DNA of 64,000 bases from Olivibacter domesticus (GCF_900109575.1 NZ_FOAF01000003.1:186001-250000); one strand, 5' to 3'. Positions 36,105 to 45,919 are shown, counted from the first letter of the stretch. Notes: generated by a model not told the origin, from the letters alone. Numbers and translations are program-made.

Positions 36105-36138
36105 TTAACATTTTCATAATATTACCTACCTATCTTTG
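36105..36138 (+). promoter_or_regulatory. Promoter of the module 3 sigma gene
   Basis: TTAACATT (36105-36112), 18-bp spacer, TATCTTTG (36131-36138), the same arrangement as at 24611-24644. The -7 box is a perfect TAnnTTTG and lies 17 bp before the ATG at 36156. Confidence 0.6.
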
Positions 36139-36155
36139 CTTGAAGAGTAATGTAA

Positions 36156-36755
36156 ATGCAACCTGCCCCAAACATATATGAGTCTGCTTTATTGGATAAG
36201 ATGCGGAACGATGATGCGGTAGCTTTCGAACAACTGTTCGAGGACTACTGGGACGGCCTTTACAAAAGTGCTTACTACCGATTAAGAAGCCGAGAGCTAG
36301 CTGAAGATATGGTACAGGATGTTTTTGCTGATCTATGGACCCAGCGGGCAGCGTTGCAGGTGCACAGGGGCTTAACGTCTTACCTGCAAGCGATGCTTAA
36401 ATATAAAATTATCTACTGGGCCAGTCAGCAAGCACGGGAAGAAGCCCTACAGGTACATCTCTTTGAACGGATGGAAGAAATGGAAGATACCATACTCGGC
36501 GCGCTAGAAGTAGTAGCGCTCGAGCAAACCATTGCAGAAGTGGTAAGTACTTTCCCCGAAAATATGCGTAAAGTATTTCTATTGCGCATGCAGGATTATA
36601 CGGTAGCTGAAATAGCTGTTGCCTTACAGTTGGCCGATCAAACTATCCGGAATAACCATACCGAAGCGTTGAGACGATTGAAAAACAAACTTATTGAAAC
36701 GTATCCCCACCTGCCTATTTATTCTTTACTAACCATCCTCTTTACAAAAACTTAA
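36156..36755 (+). CDS. ECF sigma-70 factor (module 3)
   Basis: 199 residues. Region 2 about 25-95 (FEDYWDGLYKSAYYRLRSRELAEDMVQDVFADLWTQR) and region 4 about 125-180 (FPENMRKVFLLRMQDYTVAEIAVALQLADQTIRNNHTEALRRLKNKL). Region 4 is close to that of the module 2 factor, in line with the shared promoter motif. FecR follows after 71 bp. It should respond to the substrate of SusC in this module, which is probably a phosphorylated compound given the phosphatase at the end of the operon. Confidence 0.93.
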   Translation: MQPAPNIYESALLDKMRNDDAVAFEQLFEDYWDGLYKSAYYRLRSRELAEDMVQDVFADLWTQRAALQVHRGLTSYLQAMLKYKIIYWASQQAREEALQVHLFERMEEMEDTILGALEVVALEQTIAEVVSTFPENMRKVFLLRMQDYTVAEIAVALQLADQTIRNNHTEALRRLKNKLIETYPHLPIYSLLTILFTKT

Positions 36756-36826
36756 CAATTTAACCATCTTTTCTTGAAGTAGAGAACGGTCTTTTTATAC
36801 ACTATAGGTATATAAAAACGGAACGT

Positions 36827-37816
36827 GTGAAATTTAACGGTTACAAGAAATTATTAAAAAAGTACTATACAGGAGAAAGCTCTGATATTGAAAAACAATT
36901 GGTGGAGGCGTGGTACGATTCGTTTGAAAGGGATCAACGTGTAGCAAAAGATTTTCCGAATGCGGAAGAAAAGAGATGTATCAAAGAGCGGTTAGCAGGT
37001 CGTCTAGCCATACATGTGCAGGCTTCGCTTCCTACTCGGAAGAGAAATATTCGGCGGCTTGGGCAATGGGCGAAGGTGGCGGCGGTGGCCATTGTTATAT
37101 TATTGTGCGGAATAACGTATTGGCAGCTGTATAAACCATTCGGTATGCCTGCTCATGAGCGCCATGAAACAGGCCGGTACGTTCAGCACTTTTCTGTCGG
37201 ACCTGGAGCACGTAAAACACTGAAGCTATCAGACGGATCGACGGTAAGGATAAATGCTAATTCTTCCTTGGATATCATAGCTGGCTACGGTGATGGGCAA
37301 CGGTTAGTGCGATTGGATGGAGAGGCCTTTTTTCAGGTGAAAACTGCCGCTAAATGCCCATTCTATGTGGAAACCAAGGATGTATCTGTACAGGTTTTGG
37401 GTACTTCCTTTAATGTAAAAGCCTACAGCCATAGAAGGAAAGTCCAAATAGCGGTAAGCACGGGTAAAGTGCAAATCAGTGATGCGGTTGAGACCCAAAA
37501 GTTTCTGCTGCACAAAGGTGAAAAATATGACTATGACCGTACTAGCCGATCGTTCGAGAAACGCAATAGCGGTAGTGATGGTGTATGGCTTAACAGCGAT
37601 ATCGGTCTAGAACGGGCCGCCTTTTTAGATCTAGCTCTTTCCTTTCGGGACGTTTACGGTATAGCCCTACTCAGCAACGATACAACCGTATTAAAAAGTC
37701 GATATACACTCAAACTAAAATATCAGCGCAGTGCCACGCAAACGGCACAGCTAATCTGTCACATGTTGAACAAGCAATACAGAAAGGAGGAAAATGGAGA
37801 CTTGACCATCTTCTAA
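36827..37816 (+). CDS. FecR-type anti-sigma factor (module 3)
   Basis: 329 residues from a GTG start at 36827. Short-form FecR: cytoplasmic part with SSDIEKQLVEAWYDSFE, transmembrane helix about 82-99 (AKVAAVAIVILLCGITYW), then the FecR domain (RKTLKLSDGSTVRINANSSLDI; GEAFFQVKTAAKCPFYVET; LGTSFNVKAY) and a C-terminal domain ending in LICHMLNKQYRKEENGDLTIF. Architecture, length and GTG start parallel the module 2 protein. It links SusC to the sigma factor just upstream. Confidence 0.93.
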   Translation: MKFNGYKKLLKKYYTGESSDIEKQLVEAWYDSFERDQRVAKDFPNAEEKRCIKERLAGRLAIHVQASLPTRKRNIRRLGQWAKVAAVAIVILLCGITYWQLYKPFGMPAHERHETGRYVQHFSVGPGARKTLKLSDGSTVRINANSSLDIIAGYGDGQRLVRLDGEAFFQVKTAAKCPFYVETKDVSVQVLGTSFNVKAYSHRRKVQIAVSTGKVQISDAVETQKFLLHKGEKYDYDRTSRSFEKRNSGSDGVWLNSDIGLERAAFLDLALSFRDVYGIALLSNDTTVLKSRYTLKLKYQRSATQTAQLICHMLNKQYRKEENGDLTIF

Positions 37817-37836
37817 CATTATATTTTTTTCCGTGG

Positions 37837-37851
37837 CTTCCATAAAGGAAG
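37837..37851 (+). promoter_or_regulatory. Short hairpin in the fecR-susC junction of module 3
   Basis: CTTCC (37837-37841), loop ATAAA, GGAAG (37847-37851). It is only 5 bp and would be weak alone; listed because the other three modules also have a hairpin at this junction. Confidence 0.25.
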
Positions 37852-37893
37852 ACAAAAACAATCAATCTTTAATAATCTCAACCATTAACTCAA

Positions 37894-40800
37894 ATGAAAT
37901 TAACACGCTGGTGCTTTAAGCAGCAAACATTATTAATACTTGTATTGGTGATAAATGTATGGGCAGTATATTCTACCGCCTCTGCACGTACACCTGAACA
38001 AGTACTTGACAAACGGATACAACTTTCTTTTAGTAAAGTAAATGCGCGCACGCTTTTGAAAGAAATAGAACGGAAGGCAGCAGTAGATTTTGCCTTTACG
38101 GAAGATATTCGCCTTGAGAATATGGTACTGAACAATGTACATTATCAAAACAGTAAGCTCTCTGATATACTTAGTGATTTGTTTAAGAAGGAGCATATAG
38201 TCTTTGACGAACAAGGCGGAACAATTTCTCTTCGTCGTGTACAGCAGGGGCTGCTAGTGAAGGGGCAGGTGCGCGATGCCAACACAAACGCAATTATTAC
38301 CGGAGCGAATGTGCAGGTGAAAGGCGGTAGCCAGAAAACGGTGACAGATAATGGTGGTCATTACCAATTGCAGGTACTTGGAGCAGAAAGCGTGTTGGTA
38401 TTTAGTTATATGGGCTATCGATCACATGAAACGAAGGTTGGTGGACAGCTGCAGATAAATATAACCTTAACAGAAGATAATAATCCCTTAAATGAGGTGG
38501 TAGTGACTGCCTTAGGAATATCGAGGGAGGCCAAGTCGATCGGTTTCTCGCAACAAAAGGTAGACGGTCAAACCATTCAGGAATCGCACGAAACGAACCT
38601 GCTCAATACGTTGAACGGACGTGTGGCTGGCGTGCGTATCACCAATTCCAGTGGTGGGATCGGTTCTTCTGCTAATATACAGATCCGTGGACAGAATTTT
38701 GTAAGTGGTTATAACTATAATAATTCACCCTTATTTGTGGTAGATGGGGTGCCTATTAGTAATAACAATGAGCAATCTACACGGGCGTATACGGGAAGAC
38801 AGGATTTTAATAATCCGAACTTCACGGCTGGTGAGGGTGAAGTGGATTATGGAAACGCGGCCGGGGAACTTGATCCCAACGATATCGAAAGCATGACCGT
38901 GCTGAAAGGTCCAAATGCAGCGGCTCTTTATGGCTCACGTGCCGCAAACGGCGTGGTGCTGATCACCACAAAATCTGGTAAAGGAACAAAGGGGGTTGGT
39001 GTGAGCTTTAATTCGCAAGCGAGTGCCGAAACGCCACTCAAGCTGCCAGATTATCAGTACGAATATGGGCAAGGGCGAGATGGTGAATACAGTTATGTGG
39101 ATGGCATGGGAGGAGGATTGAATGATAACGTGATGGAAAACTGGGGGCCTCGCTTGAATGGTCAGCTGATACCACAATATGATTCACCAGTGGACCCGAA
39201 TACGGGTGAGCGGATGGCAACTCCTTTCGTTGCTTATCCTAATCAACTGAAAGACTTTTTCCAAACGGGAACAACTTTTACAAATAACCTTGCCATTGCC
39301 GGAAGTAATGAAAAATTGAACTTTCGATTCTCTTATACGAACACATCACAACGAGGAATCGTGCCTAACACCGACTTGAAACGGAATGCTATAGGGTTGA
39401 ACACCGGTTACGCTATTACGCCTAAATTAAAGGTGGATGTAAATATGAATTATGTGAATTCAGGAAGTGATAACCGGGCAAGTTATGGGGCGAAGAATGA
39501 TGATGCTATTATGAAAATATTTTTATTTATGCCGCGAAATGTGGACGTTAATAGTTTGCGTGATTATTGGGCAGATGGTCCACAGCGTACCCAGCAACGT
39601 TCGCCTATCTGGGGATTGAATAGCAGTCGGCTGAATAACCCCTATTTCGTGGCTTATGAAAACTTGAACGGCAATAACCGCGACAGGGTATATGGTAATG
39701 TTAAATTCACCTATAATTTCTTGCCAAATTTAAGTTTAATGGTCCGTTCTGGACGTGATTTTTACAATGATAAGCGTACCATGCGTCATGCGGTATCGTC
39801 GGCCCAGTATGTTAATGGTTACTATCAGGAAGATGATGTTTACTTTCTGGAAACGAACCACGATGCCTTGCTTTCTTATAACACCAAGATCAATGACGAT
39901 TTCAGTGTAAATGCCTCTTTGGGAGGAAATCTGATGAGCCAAGAGTCGAAAAGACTTGGTGCCATCGTGGACCGTTTGTCGATCCCGAATGTATACAACC
40001 TCACAAATAATGCCTCCCCAATTGTAGCGGGGAATATACGCCAGCAGAAAAAAATAAACTCTCTTTATGGAACCGCTCAGATAGGATATAAAGATGCGCT
40101 TTTTCTGGATTTGACCGGACGTAACGATTGGTCAAGTGCCTTACCTAAACAGAATAGATCTTATTTCTACCCATCGGCATCGTTGAGTGTGGTTGCTTCT
40201 GAACTTTTTGGCTGGCGTAGTGAGGCCTTAAGTTATTTGAAACTGCGTAGCAGCTTGTCGTCCGTCCGTCGCGACCTAGAGCCTTATCAAACGATGCCTA
40301 ATTTCCAGATAACACAAGGCTGGAACGGCGAAACCGTTGCGATACATAATAATAACTATCCGAATCCTGATATAAAACCGGAAAAAGTAAGCTCCTATGA
40401 GTTTGGTTTTGACTCGCGCTTTTTCGATAATCGCGTTGGCATCGATTTTACGTACTATCGAAGTACAACTACAGACCTGATCATTCCCGTTACCTTGAAT
40501 CCTTCTGCGGGCTATGATACAAAACTTATGAATGTAGGGAAGATGAAAAACCAAGGGATTGAGTTGATGGTTGACCTAACACCTATCAAGACGAATCAGT
40601 TTAGCTGGAACGTAAATGTGAACTTCGGATTAAACCGGAACAAAGTGGTCTCTTTAGCTGAAAACATAGGTATTTCGCGCATTCGTCAGATCGAACGCTG
40701 GGCTTCCCTTGAAATGCGGACAGAGAACACCAAAGGAGATGGCTCTTTTGGCTCCTTATATGGTGATTACCTGATTTACCAAAATGACAATCTCACGCAT

Positions 40801-41382
40801 CGCAACGGATTGCCTCAGGAAGAGAATGGCGATTGGGGTTATTTGGGCAATGTGAATCCCGATTACACGGGGGGCGTGACGAACCAGTTCTCCTATCGTA
40901 ATTTCGATCTGAGTTTCCTTTTCGGATTTCAGAAAGGTGGAGTGGTACATTCCCGCACCTATATTGAGGGGATAAATAGTGGTTCTTTAAAAGAATCCTT
41001 GGTAAACAGAGATGAAAATGGGGGTGGAACGATGGTTGGAGGGGGGACCGATATCGATACTGGAGAGCCAAATACTACAGAAGTTACGGTACGCAATTAT
41101 TGGCGTGCTTATTATAATAACGATCGTATCGCCACGTTCGACGCCTCTTACATAAAGCTACGGGAAGTAAAAATTACGTATCGATTGCCAGAAAAATTAT
41201 TGAAGCGTACACCAATAAGGCAGGCGAGCTTTTCATTGGTTGGTCGCAACCTGGTGCTATGGTCAGACGTACCGAATATAGATCCGGAAGTATCGGGCTA
41301 TGATGGACAATTTCAAGGGTTAGAAGCCTTTTCGCTTCCTTCCCTGCGTAGCTATGGTGCCGCATTAAATATTAACTTTTAG
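37894..41382 (+). CDS. SusC/RagA-type TonB-dependent transporter with STN domain (module 3)
   Basis: 1162 residues. Signal peptide about 1-31 (QTLLILVLVINVWAVYSTASA), STN domain about 41-115 (IQLSFSKVNARTLLKEIERKAAVDFAF), regulatory domain about 122-192 (VKGQVRDANTNAIITGANVQVKGG), then LNEVVVTALGI (199-209), plug (VLKGPNAAALYGSRAANGVVLITTKSG) and barrel ending ALNINF. It is the same TALGI subtype as module 2. With SusD (69 bp downstream) and a phosphatase-bearing protein in the operon, it may import the product of phosphoester cleavage; this is inference. Confidence 0.95.
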   Translation: MKLTRWCFKQQTLLILVLVINVWAVYSTASARTPEQVLDKRIQLSFSKVNARTLLKEIERKAAVDFAFTEDIRLENMVLNNVHYQNSKLSDILSDLFKKEHIVFDEQGGTISLRRVQQGLLVKGQVRDANTNAIITGANVQVKGGSQKTVTDNGGHYQLQVLGAESVLVFSYMGYRSHETKVGGQLQINITLTEDNNPLNEVVVTALGISREAKSIGFSQQKVDGQTIQESHETNLLNTLNGRVAGVRITNSSGGIGSSANIQIRGQNFVSGYNYNNSPLFVVDGVPISNNNEQSTRAYTGRQDFNNPNFTAGEGEVDYGNAAGELDPNDIESMTVLKGPNAAALYGSRAANGVVLITTKSGKGTKGVGVSFNSQASAETPLKLPDYQYEYGQGRDGEYSYVDGMGGGLNDNVMENWGPRLNGQLIPQYDSPVDPNTGERMATPFVAYPNQLKDFFQTGTTFTNNLAIAGSNEKLNFRFSYTNTSQRGIVPNTDLKRNAIGLNTGYAITPKLKVDVNMNYVNSGSDNRASYGAKNDDAIMKIFLFMPRNVDVNSLRDYWADGPQRTQQRSPIWGLNSSRLNNPYFVAYENLNGNNRDRVYGNVKFTYNFLPNLSLMVRSGRDFYNDKRTMRHAVSSAQYVNGYYQEDDVYFLETNHDALLSYNTKINDDFSVNASLGGNLMSQESKRLGAIVDRLSIPNVYNLTNNASPIVAGNIRQQKKINSLYGTAQIGYKDALFLDLTGRNDWSSALPKQNRSYFYPSASLSVVASELFGWRSEALSYLKLRSSLSSVRRDLEPYQTMPNFQITQGWNGETVAIHNNNYPNPDIKPEKVSSYEFGFDSRFFDNRVGIDFTYYRSTTTDLIIPVTLNPSAGYDTKLMNVGKMKNQGIELMVDLTPIKTNQFSWNVNVNFGLNRNKVVSLAENIGISRIRQIERWASLEMRTENTKGDGSFGSLYGDYLIYQNDNLTHRNGLPQEENGDWGYLGNVNPDYTGGVTNQFSYRNFDLSFLFGFQKGGVVHSRTYIEGINSGSLKESLVNRDENGGGTMVGGGTDIDTGEPNTTEVTVRNYWRAYYNNDRIATFDASYIKLREVKITYRLPEKLLKRTPIRQASFSLVGRNLVLWSDVPNIDPEVSGYDGQFQGLEAFSLPSLRSYGAALNINF

Positions 41383-41451
41383 AACAAAAATAGCTCACTT
41401 AGTGGGTTATGAATTCCGTAGAAAACATAAAAAAACGAATAAAATAAACAG

Positions 41452-42990
41452 ATGAAAAAGTTTATCTATTTTTCGGTATCGATCCTCCTACTCACATTGG
41501 GATCGTGTAAAGATTTTGAAGCCATTAATGTGAATCCCAATAATCCAGATGTGGTGCCTCCTGAGATGTTGCTGCCCCCAATTATCAGCGGAGCCGTGAG
41601 TACTATGACCGCAAGCGGCGGAAGCCGCGCGGGACAATTTGTTCAGCATATCGCTTATTTGGGAGGTACAAGCGAGGAAGATGGTCGGTATAATTTGACA
41701 GGGGCCTCTTTCCGTGAGGAGTGGAACGGTGCTATGAGGCTTATAAAGGATGTAAATCAACTGCGTTTGCTTGCACAACAAAATCAACTGCCTCATTATG
41801 AAGCAGTCGCTTTGATCTGTAAGGTGTATATTTTATCTATTATGAGCGATGCATATGGCGATATACCTTATAATGAAGCGGGAAAGGGTGATGTAGCGGG
41901 TTTGGAATTCCCGAATTATCAATCGCAACAGGAAGTATATGAGCTTATGCTGGTCGATCTGGAGCAAGCAAATCAATTGTTGAAAAACATAGATCCTTCT
42001 TTAACAATTAAACGCGATATTTTGTATAACGGCAACACAAGCGCTTGGCGGAAGTTTGCCAACTCGCTGAAGCTACGTATATTAATGCGTGAATCGCAAA
42101 AGGTGGATGTCGCGGCGGCGGTAAGCGCCCTGTTCAATAACCCTGCAGAGTATCCGGTGTTCGAAAAGATAGAAGATCAAGTAACTTTAGTATATAATAA
42201 CAATGCCGATCTATATCGCTGGTTCATTCTCAACCCTCCTGCGGATGGCAGTGGTGTTAATTTTGATGGAAATGATCGTGTCAGTGAAACAATGGTCAAC
42301 ATGCTTCAAGATGTTGCTGATCCTCGCTTAAAGATTTATGTAGCACCAACTAAGAATTCATACAATGCAAGTCGTAATAATCCTAATGCAACTTATGTAT
42401 ATCGCGGACAACAGGTTGGGTTGAGCTCTCTCGAACAGAACGCATTGTATCAGGAAGCGGGGTTGAATAAAGATGATTTTTCGGTTCTCGGCAAACGTAT
42501 TAGAAGGGAAAACAGAGCCTTTCTTTTTTCTTATAGCGAACTTTTGTTCTTGAAAGCGGAAGCCATTGTGCGCAATATGGGTGTTCAAGGAGATGCTGCC
42601 GCTGTTTACTCGGAGGGATTGACCGCCTCATTGGCAAAGTGGCCGCAGGTGTCTCAAGCATCCAACGAAGAAATGCCCTATATTAGCCAAACAGAAGTGG
42701 CAACCTTTTTGGCGCGCACGGACGTAGCACTTCGAGAGGAAACAGCATTGAAGCAAATTGCGGAACAGCAGTGGATAGATGCTTTCTTGAATGGCTATGA
42801 AGCATGGGCCTCCTGGAGACGCACCGGCTTTCCACAGCTAAAACCGGGGCCTTCTGTCATTGCAGCTATACCCGTCCGTTACGTATATTCGGATAATGAG
42901 CAAAATAATCCCAATTTAGTGAAATGGGTAAATGAAAATATGGGCGGCACGATGCCTACTCATAATACAAAAGTTTGGTTTCAACCATAG
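41452..42990 (+). CDS. SusD/RagB-family lipoprotein, SusD-like type 2 (module 3)
   Basis: 512 residues, lipobox GSC (Cys19). Typical blocks: CKDFEAINVNPNNPDVVPPEMLLPP, ILSIMSDAYGDIPYNEAGKG, AWRKFANSLKLRILMRES, the C-terminal SYSELLFLKAEAIVRNMG and QQWIDAFLNGYEAWASWRRTGFP. It is of the same SusD-like type 2 as module 2. It should cap the SusC channel and bind substrate. The stop is 9 bp from the start of the fused phosphodiesterase/phosphatase gene, so the three genes form one operon. Confidence 0.94.
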   Translation: MKKFIYFSVSILLLTLGSCKDFEAINVNPNNPDVVPPEMLLPPIISGAVSTMTASGGSRAGQFVQHIAYLGGTSEEDGRYNLTGASFREEWNGAMRLIKDVNQLRLLAQQNQLPHYEAVALICKVYILSIMSDAYGDIPYNEAGKGDVAGLEFPNYQSQQEVYELMLVDLEQANQLLKNIDPSLTIKRDILYNGNTSAWRKFANSLKLRILMRESQKVDVAAAVSALFNNPAEYPVFEKIEDQVTLVYNNNADLYRWFILNPPADGSGVNFDGNDRVSETMVNMLQDVADPRLKIYVAPTKNSYNASRNNPNATYVYRGQQVGLSSLEQNALYQEAGLNKDDFSVLGKRIRRENRAFLFSYSELLFLKAEAIVRNMGVQGDAAAVYSEGLTASLAKWPQVSQASNEEMPYISQTEVATFLARTDVALREETALKQIAEQQWIDAFLNGYEAWASWRRTGFPQLKPGPSVIAAIPVRYVYSDNEQNNPNLVKWVNENMGGTMPTHNTKVWFQP

Positions 42991-42999
42991 ATAGAATAA

Positions 43000-44832
43000 A
43001 TGAAAATAAGAAAGTGGATAATGATGTGCAGCCTGGCAGGTATCGGGTTGCTCACACATGCGCAACAGTATTCGGTAAACAAGAACGCGCATTCGCATAA
43101 CGATTACCTACAGGCCCAGCCGTTTTATACGGCCTACGCCAATAGTTTTGCCTCTATTGAGATTGATGTATTTCTAAAGAACGATTCACTCTATGTGGCG
43201 CATGACGCACAAGAAATCAAACCAGGGCACACCATTCAAAACCTGTACTTGAAGCCTTTATTGCAAGAACTCTCCTTACAAAAGGGAAAAATATATCCTG
43301 ATGGGGGGAAACTGCAGTTTTTAATAGATCTGAAAACAAAAGGAGAACCTACTTTAAGGGCCTTAGAAAAACAATTGGCACCGATTAGAGCTTATTTTGA
43401 CGTGAATCAGCGTCCAGAAGCAGTACGTCTGGTTATCAGTGGAGATATGCCTTCGCCGGATCGCTTTAAACAATTTGATTCGATATTTTTCTTTGACGGA
43501 CGCGCCAATATCGACTATAGCACGGAACAACTGCAAAGAATTGCATTTTACAGTGCTCCCTTTCAGGCATTCAGCGTCTGGAATGGATTGGGAAGGATCA
43601 CAGAACCTGAAAGGCAGAAAGTAAAGGTTTTCGTCGATTCGATCCATCGCCTTGGTAAGCCAGTACGTTTCTGGGGGTGTCCTGATACGAAGACTGCCTG
43701 GCAAGCCTTTATCAAATTGGGCGTAGATTATTTAAATACCGACTCACCAAATACCCTAGCGACTTTTTTGAATAAGTACAGCGCCAATAGTTATACGCGG
43801 AAAGGCAAGCACGAGGTATACCAACCAACTTACGAGTATGATGGTGTGGAGGGAAAGGTGAAAAAAGTGATTTTGTTGATCAGTGATGGGGCGGGATTTA
43901 ACCAGCAATGGGCAGCTGCAACCATTAATGGTGGGCAACTGAATATGACGAAGTTCAAGCATATAGGTTTTCAGAATACGACGCCGGCAGATGATTACAA
44001 CACGGATTCTGCGGCCGGAGCTACTGCTTTTGCTACTGGAGAAAAGACCCGTAATCGCTATATTGGCAATGATAGTACAGGTAAAGCGTTGCCGAATTTA
44101 CCTGAAAGGCTGATCGATCTGAACATTCCAAGCGCACTCCTTACCAATGATAAACTTACCGGCGCTACACCTTCTTCGTTTTATGCGCATCAAAGCGAGC
44201 GGGACCACTCGGTAGCAATTGCCTATGACATAATGAACAGTCCGGTAAAGCTCTTTATTGGTGGAGGTCATCCTGCTTTAGCTGCCGATAGTTCAAAATT
44301 AAAGCAGCAATTAATAGGAAAGAACACCCTTATTCAAGATAATCTGCGTGACATTGAAGCGATACCGATGGACAAGCAGGTTATTTGTTTCGCACAGGAC
44401 AATCCAGCGACAGATTATCATATGTTAGAAGATGCATTTGAGATAGCTCTCCGCCGAATGGACAAAGAAGGGGACGATTTTTTTATGATGGTAGAGGGAG
44501 CCAAAATCGATGGTGGGGGACATAGCAACAAAATCGCGCAGTGCATAGAGGAATATTTGAGTTTTGATAGATTACTAGGCAAGGCACTGCAGTATGCTGA
44601 TACGCATGAGGGGACCTTAATTGTTGTCACTTCCGACCATGAAACCGGTGGATTGGTATTGGTTGACGGGGACGCTAAAAAGGGTTTTGTGCTGGGTGAG
44701 TTCATCACGAACGACCATACAGGCGCTCCCATACCTGTATACAGTTATGGGGTGGGGGCTACTGATTTTACGGGCTTTATGCAAAATAGCGATATCGGAA
44801 AGCGGATTTTTAAGCGCTTAGCTGAAAATTAA
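43000..44832 (+). CDS. Fusion of a glycerophosphodiesterase-like domain with an alkaline phosphatase
   Basis: 610 residues with a Sec signal (about 1-21). Residues about 24-260 form a PI-PLC/GDPD-like TIM barrel: HSHNDY with His31/His33, the acidic EIDV pair (Glu54/Asp56) and VAHD with His68. Residues about 287-610 are a PhoA-type alkaline phosphatase: metal Asp296 in ISDGAG, nucleophile Ser337 in TDSAAGATA, VEGAKIDGGGHSN (Glu499, Asp504, His508), SDHETGG (Asp546/His547) and NDHTG (His573). All metal and nucleophile residues needed for activity appear present. One polypeptide could thus cleave a phosphodiester and then remove the phosphate. It ends the module 3 operon. Confidence 0.9.
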   Translation: MKIRKWIMMCSLAGIGLLTHAQQYSVNKNAHSHNDYLQAQPFYTAYANSFASIEIDVFLKNDSLYVAHDAQEIKPGHTIQNLYLKPLLQELSLQKGKIYPDGGKLQFLIDLKTKGEPTLRALEKQLAPIRAYFDVNQRPEAVRLVISGDMPSPDRFKQFDSIFFFDGRANIDYSTEQLQRIAFYSAPFQAFSVWNGLGRITEPERQKVKVFVDSIHRLGKPVRFWGCPDTKTAWQAFIKLGVDYLNTDSPNTLATFLNKYSANSYTRKGKHEVYQPTYEYDGVEGKVKKVILLISDGAGFNQQWAAATINGGQLNMTKFKHIGFQNTTPADDYNTDSAAGATAFATGEKTRNRYIGNDSTGKALPNLPERLIDLNIPSALLTNDKLTGATPSSFYAHQSERDHSVAIAYDIMNSPVKLFIGGGHPALAADSSKLKQQLIGKNTLIQDNLRDIEAIPMDKQVICFAQDNPATDYHMLEDAFEIALRRMDKEGDDFFMMVEGAKIDGGGHSNKIAQCIEEYLSFDRLLGKALQYADTHEGTLIVVTSDHETGGLVLVDGDAKKGFVLGEFITNDHTGAPIPVYSYGVGATDFTGFMQNSDIGKRIFKRLAEN

Positions 44833-44839
44833 TATCCTT

Positions 44840-44857
44840 GTCTTCCTATCGGAAGAC
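44840..44857 (+). terminator. First hairpin after module 3
   Basis: GTCTTCC (44840-44846) / GGAAGAC (44851-44857), loop TATC, followed by CTTTT. A weak terminator in front of a stronger one. Confidence 0.45.
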
Positions 44858-44872
44858 CTTTTACGCTATGAG

Positions 44873-44901
44873 GAGGGCGCCGTAACCAGCGCCTTCTTTT
44901 T
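44873..44901 (+). terminator. Main rho-independent terminator of module 3
   Basis: GAGGGCGC (44873-44880) / GCGCCTTC (44889-44896), one G-U pair, followed by TTTTT (44897-44901). It closes the sigma-FecR-SusCD-phosphatase operon. Confidence 0.8.
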
Positions 44902-45144
44902 GATTTAAGCCATAGGCTCAAATTAACGTAGAATGATCATCATTAATACTCATTTGTGCTCAAATATTCTCATTTTTCTCCATTTTCTGAGAACAGATGT
45001 TACTACGATACAATTTCCTTATTTGCCAACTAAAAAGTCAATTGCGGACAAGTTTTTGTGCTGAATTAGTGCATTGCTCTTTGGCTAACTCCCGTTGCAT
45101 AAGTGTAGTGCAAGAAATTTTTATGAACCAATAAATAAGTAGTT
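44902..45144. other. Intergenic region before the LamG lipoprotein gene
   Basis: Together with the two hairpins it is the 312-bp gap from 44833 to 45144. Beyond the terminators it is AT-rich, has no ORF and no clear promoter consensus. Confidence 0.5.
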
Positions 45145-45897
45145 ATGAAAAATGCTGATTGTTTTTCACAATTGATGGGTATCCTTTTCTTGGGTGTGCT
45201 CATTAGTGGCTGTGATAAAGGCCATGACGATTTAAAACCCGTTACCAACCTTGATAGCGGGTTAGTATATTATTTTCCGTTCGATGGAAATAGTATAGAT
45301 CAGGTAAGTCAAGAAACCTATGATGTTAAGGGAGCAACGTTCGACGCTGATCGCTTTAATAATCCGGATGGTGCACTTAGAATTGCAGATACTACCTTGT
45401 ATGAACAAGGAGTAAATGTCGGTTCAGGCCTTGGAGAAAAGGAAGGTAGTTTATCTTTTTGGATAAATCTATATGAGCTGAATAAGCTTCATCCTTTATT
45501 TCTTAAAGGGTATTTCCATAATTTTAGCGCTAGGACAAATAATTTGTTTGTAACGACCGACAGCGCGTTAACGGTTTATTGGGCGGATACTGAAGGAGAT
45601 GTTACTGTAAAGACCCAGAAGGTAATTAAGCCAAACAAATGGCAACATATTTTGCTCCGTTGGGCAAAGAGCCGGTCGCTATTGGAGGTTTTTGTAAATG
45701 GAAAAAAGGTCCTTTCTAATGATTACCAGAGCGATTTAATATTAGATCCTTCAGAGCCGCCTGAAAATATGTGTTATAGTTATAATTACGAAGGGTCACA
45801 TACCGGATCACCCAATCATTTTCGTGGTAGGATAGATGAAGTAAGGAGGTACAGTCGCTGGCTTAATGATGCAGAAGTAGATGAGCTTTCAGATTGA
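45145..45897 (+). CDS. LamG/concanavalin A-like lectin-fold lipoprotein
   Basis: 250 residues. Lipoprotein signal with lipobox SGC (Cys23). Residues about 38-245 form a LamG-like (concanavalin A-like) jelly roll: LVYYFPFDGNSIDQ opening strand, GSLSFWINLYEL, NKWQHILLRWAKSRSLLEVFVNGKKV and the closing RGRIDEVRRYSRWLNDAEVDEL, the last a hallmark of Bacteroidota LamG-like domains. It probably sits on the outer membrane and binds carbohydrate, but no partner enzyme is adjacent. It stands alone between module 3 and a convergent outer-membrane barrel gene, whose stop is 22 bp away. Confidence 0.85.
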   Translation: MKNADCFSQLMGILFLGVLISGCDKGHDDLKPVTNLDSGLVYYFPFDGNSIDQVSQETYDVKGATFDADRFNNPDGALRIADTTLYEQGVNVGSGLGEKEGSLSFWINLYELNKLHPLFLKGYFHNFSARTNNLFVTTDSALTVYWADTEGDVTVKTQKVIKPNKWQHILLRWAKSRSLLEVFVNGKKVLSNDYQSDLILDPSEPPENMCYSYNYEGSHTGSPNHFRGRIDEVRRYSRWLNDAEVDELSD

Positions 45898-45919
45898 TAT
45901 ATATAAATCCTCTGTGATA

